Part shown: positions 56,471 through 64,000 of the stretch, one piece after another
Layout of the letters: each line of letters opens with the position of its first letter
Position numbering within the stretch: the stretch's first letter is position 1
Virus record (IMG/VR): IMGVR_UViG_3300010970_000150
Coordinates: 24,288 to 88,287 of that record
Strand: one strand, 5' to 3'
Source: a virus
DNA length: 64,000 nt
Program-made: the position numbers and the translations under genes
Notes under the pieces: generated by a model
Databases searched by the model: none
Seen by the model: only the letters and a program-made list of their open reading frames with translations
What the model was told of the DNA's origin: nothing

Positions 56471-57435
56471 TGCCCTTTTCCGACCCTCTAGGATGCCCTC
56501 AGAAGCCCTAGCAAGGGTCTGCCCATACCCTAGCCTACCCCGATAGAAGCCCACCTCCTAGAGCCTCCATAATCCGGCCTTATCCAGTCCATCAGTTCCT
56601 CTAATACCCACTCACTAGCGTAAATAGATTTGCTTTTTACATTCTTTTTACACTCACCCTTTCCAATTGATTCAGGCGTATTCTCAATGCGTTCTCATCT
56701 TCTACTAGATAGGATATAGACTGGGTGAATCCGTTTCACCACTCAGCCCTTTACATTCTATAAGAAGCCTACTATACGGGGGGCGGGGGTCTGTCTTTCT
56801 TTTCGGTGGCTAGTATGGGACGGGTCTGTCCAGACACTTTTTTTAGTCCAATAAGCAATAGCGAGTACGAAGCATCAGTACGAGCGAGGAGAGGGGTTAT
56901 TAGGGGAGGTTAAAAGGGCTTGTGTCAAGCACTCATTTAATGTATAGAAGATAAAAGCCGATTCTGCTTGACGCATCGCCTGAGAATCCCCCTATGTACC
57001 CCCTGTTGTTCACCCCCTCAGTCCCCCAATTCTGGGGGAAGGGATTTAAAGTTTCTAGTTGACTCTATAAGTTCTTCTAGGAATATAAGGTTGTTCTTAG
57101 AAGAAATCCCAGCGAGTCTCAACGAGCGAAGGTTCTATTCTAGGTTGTTCTTTCACTTGCCTTAATTGGCTACCAACTAATCCGTGAGGCTTATAACCTC
57201 GTAATCTGGTGCAAGTCCAGAGATAGACAAGGAGGGTACATAATGCAGAGTCGATGAAGCGTACAGTATGTTACGGCTGAACAGGCTTGCGGCTCTATGC
57301 CGTGGGTACGCAGAGACGATGCAAGGATAACAACAGACTTTGATATCAAGTCCTAGTTCCTTGGATGCCCCAAGTGCGTCCGTATCAACCTAAATCTATA
57401 CAGACCTGAAGTAAACGAAGGAACGGAATCATTTC
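56471..57435. other. 965-bp gene-poor gap before the tRNAs
   Basis: No convincing gene. A frame at 56968-57165 (65 aa) lacks supporting features. The G-tract motif GGGGTTATTAGGGG is at 56893-56906, as in A's late-region gap. CCCCCAATTCTGGGGG near 57024 is a small hairpin. From about 57160 onward several short stems can be drawn (for example TCTGG-TGCAAGT-CCAGA at 57205), suggesting structured RNA or degenerate tRNA-like remains, but no complete cloverleaf. Confidence 0.45.
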
Positions 57436-57507
57436 GCCTTGTTAGCACAGCGGTAGTGCGACTGTTTTGTAAACAGTAGGTCGTAGGTTCAATTCCTACA
57501 CAAGGCT
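57436..57507 (+). tRNA. tRNA-Thr (anticodon TGT)
   Basis: Acceptor GCCTTGT/ACAAGGC, D-arm GCAC/GTGC, anticodon arm GACTGT..ACAGT with TGT, T-arm GTAGG/CCTAC with loop TTCAATT. No CCA encoded. Decodes ACA. Same isotype as A's tRNA at 13298 but with different body. Confidence 0.92.
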
Positions 57508-57684
57508 CTTTTATAACGGCTTCCTCCTCTGCGTGACAGGTAACAAGAGGGAGTCATCCTTTGGGTGCTGTAGATAACTACAGGATGTGAGTAAATGTTA
57601 ATACAGGTCATAATGGCATAATAGCGTAAACTGATTAACCAATATCCATCGGTGGGGCTAGAATCCCACCCACCCTCTACTTTA

Positions 57685-57756
57685 CGACCCTTAGTTCAAC
57701 GGATAGAACACCCGCCTTCTAAGCGGGTCATCCAAGTTCGATTCTTGGAGGGTCGA
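57685..57756 (+). tRNA. tRNA-Arg (anticodon TCT)
   Basis: Acceptor CGACCCT/AGGGTCG, D-arm GTTC/GAAC, anticodon arm CCCGC/GCGGG with loop CTTCTAA, T-arm CCAAG/CTTGG with loop TTCGATT. Decodes AGA. Genome A has an Arg(TCT) gene on its minus strand at 1844. Confidence 0.93.
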
Positions 57757-57810
57757 GTTTCAGTACTGTCCTGCCCTCTTGACAATGGTTTCTCTAGGAC
57801 AGTCGTTTTC

Positions 57811-57881
57811 AGACTCGTGGTGTAATGGTAGCACAGGAGTTTTTGGTACTCCTTGTCGGGGTTCAAGTCCCTGCGGGTCTT
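57811..57881 (+). tRNA. tRNA-Gln (anticodon TTG)
   Basis: Acceptor AGACTCG/CGGGTCT with one G-T pair, anticodon arm GGAGT/ACTCC with TTG, T-arm CGGGG/CCCTG with loop TTCAAGT. Decodes CAA. Confidence 0.9.
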
Positions 57882-57888
57882 CTTTGAT

Positions 57889-57962
57889 GGGGGCGTAACT
57901 TAGCGGTTAAAGTGAAGTCTTTATAAGGCTTATATCGGTGGGTTCGACTCCCCCCGCCCCTA
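57889..57962 (+). tRNA. tRNA-Ile (anticodon TAT)
   Basis: Acceptor GGGGGCG/CGCCCCT (G-T at the first pair), D-arm ACTT/AAGT, anticodon arm AAGTC/GGCTT with loop TTTATAA, T-arm with loop TTCGACT and one mismatch. The TAT anticodon would read AUA. Confidence 0.85.
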
Positions 57963-58022
57963 TATTACGATTTGTAGAGAAACGGCTTGACAGTCCAGAG
58001 CATAAGCATTCCTAATGACCCT

Positions 58023-58421
58023 ATGAAGGAAAAGGAACTCTCTGTCGCTGTCGGTCTCTCTCGTGATATCCTCAAGGGTGTCCGCACCCTCTTTGAGGAA
58101 GGTAAGTGCTGGAAGAAGATTCCCTCGCTCAAGCCTGAGAACCTCTGGCAGATTGAATGGACTCCTGAAGGTATCCTGCTACTGCGAGAACATCTAGGTC
58201 TCAAGCCCACGGAGGCAGTCGAGCCGCCCAAGCAGGTCTCTGGTACAGTATCCGCTAAGCACCGCAACCCTCGTGTCATCAGCGTCCTCATCGAGGGCAA
58301 GGAACACAGCGTACTCTGCCGTGACTCCTCTAAGTTCGGTCTTGGTATGCCTGTCGATGTACGATGGGATGGAGCACGATGGGTGGTCGTGCGACACCCT
58401 CGGTTCAACGGAAAGTACTAA
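58023..58421 (+). CDS. two-domain protein before terminase, 132 aa
   Basis: N-terminal helical domain (MKEKELSVAVGLSRDILKGV, LWQIEWTPEGILLLREHLG) followed by a beta-rich domain (RVISVLIEGKEHSVLCRDSS, MPVDVRWDGARWVVVRHP). Same plan and place as A's 11997-12482: DNA-binding N terminus plus OB/SH3-like C terminus. Candidate small terminase, late activator or antiterminator. The ATG at 58023 was chosen over longer frames into the tRNA region. Confidence 0.68.
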   Translation: MKEKELSVAVGLSRDILKGVRTLFEEGKCWKKIPSLKPENLWQIEWTPEGILLLREHLGLKPTEAVEPPKQVSGTVSAKHRNPRVISVLIEGKEHSVLCRDSSKFGLGMPVDVRWDGARWVVVRHPRFNGKY

Positions 58422-58445
58422 ACTAAAAATTTTTTAAACCAGACT

Positions 58446-58577
58446 ATGAAAAACGAATCCAGACACGAAAAGGGCGAAGGCAAGCAGATGCGTAAGATGG
58501 AGCGAGAGAGAGTCTCCTACAAGGCTGGCTCTAAACCGATGAAGCCTTGCAAGTACAAAACCAAGGGCAAGAAGTGA
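58446..58577 (+). CDS. small basic protein, 43 aa
   Basis: Strongly basic (MKNESRHEKGEGKQMRKMER, ending CKYKTKGKK). Equivalent in place to A's 12460-12651. Function unknown. Confidence 0.5.
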   Translation: MKNESRHEKGEGKQMRKMERERVSYKAGSKPMKPCKYKTKGKK

Positions 58578-58584
58578 CAATACT

Positions 58585-58725
58585 ATGGGAGACCCAAACG
58601 ACATCGAAGAAGATGATGACGATGATATCCCATTCCAAGAACTGATATGGCTTTCACTCCTACCCCTCACCCTATTCTTGTCACTCCGACTCAGGAGGAG
58701 ATTAGGAGTTTGGCTGAAAAGGTAG
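58585..58725 (+). CDS. small acidic protein, 46 aa
   Basis: Starts GDPNDIEEDDDDDIPFQELIWL, then a hydrophobic, basic end that overlaps the terminase start in another frame. The first 22 residues match A's 12645 protein in plan. The C-terminal part may be chance read-through of terminase DNA. Confidence 0.45.
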   Translation: MGDPNDIEEDDDDDIPFQELIWLSLLPLTLFLSLRLRRRLGVWLKR

Positions 58726-60254
58726 GGGCTGAAAGGACTGCTGAAATCCTGACCCTGCGAGAGGATAAGATACTTGCAGAGAAGTTAGACCCTTACCGCC
58801 ACGGCTTTGACCTCCCGCATTGGAAGGAAGCCGACCAGTTGCTCAAGGAGAACAACGAGGTGCTTATCCTAGGCGGCAACAGAGCGTCCAAAACTGAGTG
58901 GGCGGCTAAGCGGGTTGTCCAAACGCTTATCAATATCAAGGATGCCAGAGTATGGTGTTTGCATACTACGAATCAGTCGAGTATCCAGATGCAACAGAAT
59001 GTCATCTATAAGTACCTGCCGTCTGAGTTCAAGGAACTCCGAAAGAACAAGGTGCAGAATGTTCAGTACACTCAGAAGAACGGCTTCTCCGATAACACCT
59101 TCATTCTGCCTAACAAGAGCCAATGCTTCTTTATGAACTACGCCCAGAAGCGAGATGTCATTGAAGGTGGCGAGGTTGATTTTATCTGGTGCGATGAACT
59201 TGTGCCGCTGGACTGGGTTGAGACGCTACGCTATCGTGCAGTCACTCGTATGGGTAAGATGGTTGTCACATTCACACCTATCTCTGGCTACAGTTCTGTG
59301 GTTAAGGAGTATGTAAGCGGTGCGAAGATTACGGAGACACTTGCCTCCCCCTTGCTACCAGACTCCCAGAATGTGATGGGATGCCCTAGGGGTCATATGC
59401 CGTACAAGGCTAAATCTTTTAATCGCTCTTCAGCGGTGATGTGGTTTCATAGCCAACTCAATCCGTACAATCCTTTTGAGAACCTCAAGAAGACCCTTGC
59501 TGGCAAGAAGTCCTACGAGATTAAGATTCGTGCGTATGGCTGGGCTGACAATATCAGCGGTAGTCAGTTCCCACGATTCAACCCAGAGGTAAATGTCGTT
59601 AAGGCTGAAAACATCCCCAAGGAAGGCACGAACTATTTTATCACCGACCCTGCTGGAGCAAGAAACTGGTTTATGCTCTGGGCTAGGGTTGACAAGGAAG
59701 GGAATATATATGTCTATAGAGAGTTCCCAGACACTTCAGACGGAGAGTGGGCGTTACCCTCTGGAGACCCTGACGGAAAGGCAGGGACAGCCCAAAGAAA
59801 CGGAGCAGGGAGGTCTCTGGCTGACTACAAGCAGATGATTCTTGACCTAGAGCAGGGCGAGTCCATCTGGGAGCGATATATCGACCCTCGTGCTGGCGGC
59901 TCTAAGGCTGTGACTGACGAAGGCGGCACAACGCTCATCGAGATGCTTGATGGTGGCGAGAACCCTATGAACTTCCAGCCAGCCGCTGGTATCCGTATCG
60001 AACAGGGCGTAGCAATGATTAATGATGGATTTGCTTACGACTACAACCAAGAGATAAGCCCCTTGAACAAACCAAAACTTTATATCAGCGATGCCTGTGA
60101 AAACCTAATCTATTGCCTAAAGGAATGGACAGGACAGGACGGAGACAAGGGTGCAACCAAAGACCCTATCGACTGCTTACGATACCTTATGACAATGAAT
60201 CCACAATTTCAGGGAAATGACTCTATGAAGGGTTACGGAGGCGGTGGATACTAA
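58647..60254 (+). CDS. terL: terminase large subunit (TerL)
   Basis: 535 residues, as in A. Walker A GGNRASKT (note Ser where A has Gly), Walker B DFIWCDE, C-motif VVTFTPISG, nuclease TDPAGARNW, YIDPRAGG, DCLRYL. It packages DNA into heads. The strong similarity to A's protein but clear divergence shows these are different phages of one family. The next gene starts on the TAATG junction. Confidence 0.96.
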   Translation: MAFTPTPHPILVTPTQEEIRSLAEKVGAERTAEILTLREDKILAEKLDPYRHGFDLPHWKEADQLLKENNEVLILGGNRASKTEWAAKRVVQTLINIKDARVWCLHTTNQSSIQMQQNVIYKYLPSEFKELRKNKVQNVQYTQKNGFSDNTFILPNKSQCFFMNYAQKRDVIEGGEVDFIWCDELVPLDWVETLRYRAVTRMGKMVVTFTPISGYSSVVKEYVSGAKITETLASPLLPDSQNVMGCPRGHMPYKAKSFNRSSAVMWFHSQLNPYNPFENLKKTLAGKKSYEIKIRAYGWADNISGSQFPRFNPEVNVVKAENIPKEGTNYFITDPAGARNWFMLWARVDKEGNIYVYREFPDTSDGEWALPSGDPDGKAGTAQRNGAGRSLADYKQMILDLEQGESIWERYIDPRAGGSKAVTDEGGTTLIEMLDGGENPMNFQPAAGIRIEQGVAMINDGFAYDYNQEISPLNKPKLYISDACENLIYCLKEWTGQDGDKGATKDPIDCLRYLMTMNPQFQGNDSMKGYGGGGY

Positions 60255-60439
60255 TGGAAATCTACTACCCGACACTCTTGTCTCGTCAGAAAGCGATGCT
60301 ATTCGCTAATATTGGACGGATAAGGCTTGAATCGCTTGCCAGAAATGGTCAAGTGAGGACTTTCACCACCAAAGGTGGTCACAAGAGGTACTTCCGTGAT
60401 GACCTCACAAAATATTTAAATGAAATCTTACAAAAATAA
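60254..60439 (+). CDS. MerR/excisionase-like small HTH protein, 61 aa
   Basis: 61 residues between TerL and portal, absent at that place in A. The sequence (FANIGRIRLESLARNGQVRTF, TTKGGHKRYFRDDLTKYL) fits the helix-turn-helix 17/excisionase fold. TAATG couples it with the terminase stop, and its end overlaps the portal start by 20 bp. It may regulate late genes or assist packaging; no integrase is present to partner an excisionase. Confidence 0.75.
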   Translation: MEIYYPTLLSRQKAMLFANIGRIRLESLARNGQVRTFTTKGGHKRYFRDDLTKYLNEILQK

Positions 60440-62600
60440 CCAAGACGAACTGGTTTTTGCCAGCGAAACGCCTAATATCCCTTATCTTTACAAGGAATAC
60501 CAGCGTTCTACCCAAAATGGCGGCAACACCGCTAACATCAATGAAAATGATGACATTCGTCTGGCTCGATGGGAAGGTCAAACCCACGATGGCAAAAAGC
60601 ACAGCGAAAATCTCCCCGATGGTCAGCCTGCATTCCCTTTTGAGGGTGCTTCTGATGTCCGTGCTCGTCTAGTTGACCGCACAATTAACGACCTAGTCGC
60701 TATGTGCGTCACGACCTTTGACCGCTGTCAGGTTAAGGTCAAGGGTACTGAGTTCAGCGATTCTGAATCCGCTTCCGTTGCTAATGTGCTGATGTCGTGG
60801 CTTCTTGAGTCTCGTCTGCGTTCTGAACTCCGCAAGGAAGCGGAACTCCTGTGCCAGTACACCCAGCAATACGGCTGGTCTGCCCTTAATGTTATCTGGG
60901 AGCAGGAAATGGGTACACGCTTCCAGAAGATTCGTATGGATGAACTGATGCAGATTGTGCAAGAGGCTGTTCAGCAAAATCCTCAAACAACGCTTAAAGA
61001 CCTCCCTGCCGCTATCCAGAACCCAGAACAAGAGGACTACGCTGTAGACCTTATCTGTATGTATCTCCAGTCGGTTGACCCTAAGGATGTTAAGAAGGCT
61101 ATTAAGGAACTGCGTGAAAAGGGTGTCTGCGAAATCCCTGAACAGTTCGTCTGCAAAAACCAGCCGCTTGTGGTTGCCCTTAAGCCGTATGATGAAATCT
61201 CATTTCCTCCTGAGACTATTGAAATTCAGAAGGCTCGTGTTATCTTCCGCAGAACCTACATCACAGAAGTTGAACTGCGTTCTATGGCGGCTCAAGAAGG
61301 CTGGTCTGAATCTTTTGTCGAACAGGCTGTTAATGTGATGGGAATGCAATCACAGTTTAACGACCCGAATCTCCTGCCTGCCGCCGCCCTGATTAACTAT
61401 CAGGTTGCTCGCAATGACAACCTCATTGAACTCGTGTACGCCTACAGCCGTAACATCAACGAAAATGGCGTTCAGGGCATCTATCAAACTATCTTTTGTC
61501 CTCAGGCTGGTAGCGAAGATTACGCCTCGCACGGACTGCTTGGCTACGCTCACAATAAGTATCCCTTTGTCATTTACCGCAGAGAACGCACCCGCAGAGC
61601 CATTATGGAATCTCGTGGCGTTCCTGAGATTGCGATGACTGACCAAGAAGAAATCAAGGCTCAGCACGATGCTATCCGTGACCGCACAGCGTTCACAACG
61701 ATGCCTCCTATCCTTGTTAAGAAGCGTCTTGGTGGTATCAATAAGATTGCCCCCGGAATTCACCTGCCTGTCACATCAATGGATGACTACAAGTTTATGC
61801 CTGCTCCTACTGACCAGAATCAGCAGGTGGCATTTATGCTCATCGACAGAGTTGAACTGAATCACGCTTCCTACTTTGGTCTGCCTCACCCGCAGATTAT
61901 GCCGCAGAAGACTCAGACCACTCAGCAGTTCGTCATCAACAACTGGCTTGATGTGTGGAGCGAAGCGTTCTCTATGACATTCTCCCTGATGCTCCAGTAT
62001 ATGGAGTCCTCTGAGATTGAGCAGATTACTGGCAACGCCCTCCCGCAAAATATGTCAAGCGTGAGCAATATGTACGACTTCCAAGTTAAGTACGATGTGC
62101 GAGAACTCGACACGAACTTTGTCATTGAGAAACTCAAGGCTATCACGCAGTTCGTCCTTCCTTTGGATGGCGGTGGCGTTATCGACAAGAACAAATTGGT
62201 CAAGGCGGCTATTGAGGCTATTGACCCTGACAAGGCTAAGGAACTTATCATTAACCAGACCTCCGCTTCTCAGCAGATGTATAAGGACATCCAGTCCGAC
62301 ATCGGACTGATGATGCTTGGTAACGAGGCGAACTATGTCGAGAACGACCCTGCCGCCCCCACCAAGTTGCAGTATATGCAAGACATTATGAGCAAGAATC
62401 CTAAGGCTCAAGGTATGATGCAACAAGACCCGCACTTCCGTGCTCTTGTGGAGAATATGATGAAGAACCTTCAGATGTCCGCTATGCAACAGCAGAACAA
62501 GCAAATTGGTCGTACTGGGGTCACCCCTGTCGGTCAGCAAGCCGCTGATGGTATGAAGCAACAGATTGACCAAGCCAACCAACAACAACCTCAGGAATAA
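60420..62600 (+). CDS. portal protein, podovirus-type
   Basis: 726 residues. Same order as A's portal: FPFEGASDVRARLVDRTIND, EISFPPETIEIQKARVIFRR, NYVENDPAAPTKLQYMQDIM, QQQNKQIGRTGV, with a Gln-rich tail. A dodecameric DNA channel is expected. Overlaps the small HTH gene by 20 bp and ends in TAATG with the 90-residue gene. Confidence 0.93.
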   Translation: MKSYKNNQDELVFASETPNIPYLYKEYQRSTQNGGNTANINENDDIRLARWEGQTHDGKKHSENLPDGQPAFPFEGASDVRARLVDRTINDLVAMCVTTFDRCQVKVKGTEFSDSESASVANVLMSWLLESRLRSELRKEAELLCQYTQQYGWSALNVIWEQEMGTRFQKIRMDELMQIVQEAVQQNPQTTLKDLPAAIQNPEQEDYAVDLICMYLQSVDPKDVKKAIKELREKGVCEIPEQFVCKNQPLVVALKPYDEISFPPETIEIQKARVIFRRTYITEVELRSMAAQEGWSESFVEQAVNVMGMQSQFNDPNLLPAAALINYQVARNDNLIELVYAYSRNINENGVQGIYQTIFCPQAGSEDYASHGLLGYAHNKYPFVIYRRERTRRAIMESRGVPEIAMTDQEEIKAQHDAIRDRTAFTTMPPILVKKRLGGINKIAPGIHLPVTSMDDYKFMPAPTDQNQQVAFMLIDRVELNHASYFGLPHPQIMPQKTQTTQQFVINNWLDVWSEAFSMTFSLMLQYMESSEIEQITGNALPQNMSSVSNMYDFQVKYDVRELDTNFVIEKLKAITQFVLPLDGGGVIDKNKLVKAAIEAIDPDKAKELIINQTSASQQMYKDIQSDIGLMMLGNEANYVENDPAAPTKLQYMQDIMSKNPKAQGMMQQDPHFRALVENMMKNLQMSAMQQQNKQIGRTGVTPVGQQAADGMKQQIDQANQQQPQE

Positions 62601-62872
62601 TGCGTTACCCTAACCAAATCATTACAGGTCTGTCGTTTGAAAAGAACAATGACCTCTGGAAGGCTGTTCATATGCTCATAGACGCTTCTATTGAATCTGA
62701 GGTGGCTACAGCCATCTCCAGAGAGGTTAAGGGCGAGGATAGGGCTTGGTTTGCTGGTAGGGCTGAGGCTCTGACGGCTTTTAAGTCTATCCTCATCCAG
62801 ACACGAGAAGAAGTGCTGGCTGACCAAGGAAGACCCTCTGAGGCACATAGTTCGTCAGAAAGCGGTATGTAA
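62600..62872 (+). CDS. small conserved head-region protein, 90 aa
   Basis: Homologue of A's 18859-19104: NDLWKAVHMLIDASIESEVA, RAWFAGRAEALTAFKSILI. Located between portal and scaffold in both genomes. C terminus is Ser/Glu-rich. Role unknown. Confidence 0.75.
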   Translation: MRYPNQIITGLSFEKNNDLWKAVHMLIDASIESEVATAISREVKGEDRAWFAGRAEALTAFKSILIQTREEVLADQGRPSEAHSSSESGM

Positions 62873-62958
62873 TGGTTATAGTACTTGCTTAGTATAATTT
62901 TAAGCCGTAACTGGCTACTAGTTCTGGAACTATTACAACATCCTGCATATAAAAACGG

Positions 62959-62978
62959 ACTTTAGACCTTATCTAATG
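62959..62978 (+). promoter_or_regulatory. conserved pre-scaffold element
   Basis: Identical to 19189-19208: ACTTTAGACCTTATCTAATG, ending in the scaffold start codon. A likely promoter or translation signal for the capsid genes. Confidence 0.65.
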
Positions 62979-63986
62979 AATACAGAAAATCAAGCCGACC
63001 TTAGCACGGCTCAAAACAACGCTACGAAAAACGAAAGCACCCCGCAGGCTTTTGATATCAGTAAACTCGCTGACATAGTTAGCGAATCCTTCCTAGGCGG
63101 TAAGGAAAATAGTGAGTCTTCAGTCTCGCAGGAGCAAACTGAAGCGGAAGTTCAAGCGACTTCCGAGAATAGTGAGGTTCTTTCTCAAGATAACGATACA
63201 GCCACCGAACAGGACGAGTCTACAGATTCCGAGGAAACCGAAGAAACCAAATCTGAAGATAACGAACTTGATAGGGGCTTGCCCAAAGGTGTTAAGAAAC
63301 GCATCGACAAACTCTCTGCCAAACGCAGGGAGGCTGAAGCAGAAGTGGAACGACTCCGTTCTGAGGTGGATAGACTGTCGCAAGAGGCTAACAAGCCAGC
63401 ACAGATTCCGACTCAGGACAATCCTTACGCTCACCTGTCTACGCTAGAAGAGGTTAATCGAGAGATTGACCAAGCCAAGCAAATCAGACGCTGGTGCGAA
63501 ATGAACCCCGATGGTGCAGTAGTAACAGGTAAGGATGGAAACGAAGTGGAATACTCCGCTGAAGAAGTGCGAAACATCAAAATCAAGTCTCTTGATGCGA
63601 TGGAAGACCACCTCCCCAAGCGTATGCAGTACCTCCAGAACTTCAATCAGATGGAAACCATTGCCGCTAAGGAATACCCTTGGTGGAAGGATAAGGCATC
63701 ACGAGACAGACAAATCGCTGAGACTTTCCTGAAGGCTTTCCCTGAAATCCAGAAATTCCCTGACTACAAGATGGTGATTGGTGATTACATCTCTGGCGTA
63801 AAAGCGAGAGAATCCAAAGGCAAGTCCTCTGGAGTTATCAACAAAGCACCCAACCAGCCTAGACCTTCCTCAGCCCCGAACTCCATTCCTTCCAAGGATA
63901 TGAAGTCTCAGCAAGCCCAGAAGCGTTTTTCTGCATCGAACTCTAGAGATGACCTTCAAACTATAATCGCTAACCGATTCCTGTAA
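62976..63986 (+). CDS. scaffold protein
   Basis: 336 residues. Acidic N terminus (EETEETKSEDNELDRG), coiled coil (VKKRIDKLSAKRREAEAEVE), then EYPWWKDKASRDRQIAETFL and FPDYKMVIGDYISGVKARE shared with A, and a basic Ser/Pro tail. It would guide procapsid assembly. The capsid gene should follow just beyond the right edge. Confidence 0.85.
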   Translation: MNTENQADLSTAQNNATKNESTPQAFDISKLADIVSESFLGGKENSESSVSQEQTEAEVQATSENSEVLSQDNDTATEQDESTDSEETEETKSEDNELDRGLPKGVKKRIDKLSAKRREAEAEVERLRSEVDRLSQEANKPAQIPTQDNPYAHLSTLEEVNREIDQAKQIRRWCEMNPDGAVVTGKDGNEVEYSAEEVRNIKIKSLDAMEDHLPKRMQYLQNFNQMETIAAKEYPWWKDKASRDRQIAETFLKAFPEIQKFPDYKMVIGDYISGVKARESKGKSSGVINKAPNQPRPSSAPNSIPSKDMKSQQAQKRFSASNSRDDLQTIIANRFL

Positions 63987-64000
63987 TCATTCAAAACCCC

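Noticed and set aside
56968-57165. 65-residue frame in the gap before the tRNAs
   Set aside because: No start context of the kind seen at real genes, Pro/Ser-rich low complexity, and no neighbour coupling.
57181-57430. Group I self-splicing intron
   Set aside because: Only loose matches to core motifs were found; P3/P7 pairings could not be built and no interrupted gene is evident.
57890-57962. tRNA anticodon TAT as a suppressor or sequencing slip
   Set aside because: The cloverleaf is complete, and TAT is a known anticodon for AUA; no reason to call it a suppressor.
60254-60439. Excisionase implying an integrated prophage
   Set aside because: No integrase or attachment-site repeat is visible, so lysogeny cannot be inferred from this gene.

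Overview
The window is tailed-phage DNA throughout: no host housekeeping gene, integrase, transposase or CRISPR array is visible. It holds two related but clearly diverged podovirus-like genomes, head to tail. Genome A runs from the left edge to about 40,234 and lacks only its far-left genes. Genome B starts at about 40,214 and runs off the right edge inside its head genes. Each has a leftward replication/recombination cluster, a divergent early cluster of small rightward genes, then rightward packaging, head and tail genes. The repeated pairs (metallophosphoesterase, ERF annealing protein, DnaC-like loader, winged-helix replication protein, PD-(D/E)XK exonuclease, lysozyme-like protein, HTH protein, large terminase, portal, 81-90 aa protein, scaffold) differ at most positions, so this is not a simple repeat.

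Genome A. Leftward (1-5,440): wHTH protein, phosphoesterase, small ORFs, exported lysozyme-like protein, tRNA-Arg, ERF, NUMOD4-like domain, helicase loader, replication protein, RecE-like exonuclease and RusA resolvase. Rightward early (5,457-11,639): HTH protein, GP88-like protein, DUF932-like protein and small proteins, separated by clear hairpin terminators and served by two copies of one promoter-like element. A G-tract-rich gap (11,726-11,996) leads into late genes: pre-terminase proteins, tRNA-Thr with an adjoining HNH gene, terminase, portal, scaffold, SU10/DUF5309-like capsid, tail adaptor, a Tyr/Gly-rich repeat protein, tail stabilisation protein, tail fibre, ejection proteins, a 2,586-residue multidomain protein (zincin, ADP-ribosyltransferase-like, GNAT-like), holin-like protein and membrane lipoprotein.

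Genome B. Leftward (40,214-49,264): the same core with more small genes, and T4 endonuclease VII-like resolvase where A has RusA. Rightward/early (49,329-56,420): small genes driven by recognisable TTGACA/TACATT promoters, a short histone-fold candidate, an ArdC-like antirestriction protein, and several intergenic repeats and operator-like sites. A 1.6-kb gene-poor stretch carries four tRNAs (Thr, Arg, Gln, Ile). Then come pre-terminase genes, terminase, a MerR/excisionase-like HTH gene, portal and scaffold.

No DNA or RNA polymerase gene is seen, so both genomes probably use host polymerases, with the phage supplying initiator, helicase loader and recombination functions. Most starts lack a Shine-Dalgarno sequence; many early genes instead share CCACCACGCAT directly before ATG. 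Promoters look sigma70-like. This suggests a Gram-negative (lipoprotein signal, periplasmic lysozyme) host with little dependence on Shine-Dalgarno pairing; the phylum cannot be fixed from the sequence. Whether A and B are physically joined in nature, or joined in assembly, is the main open question.
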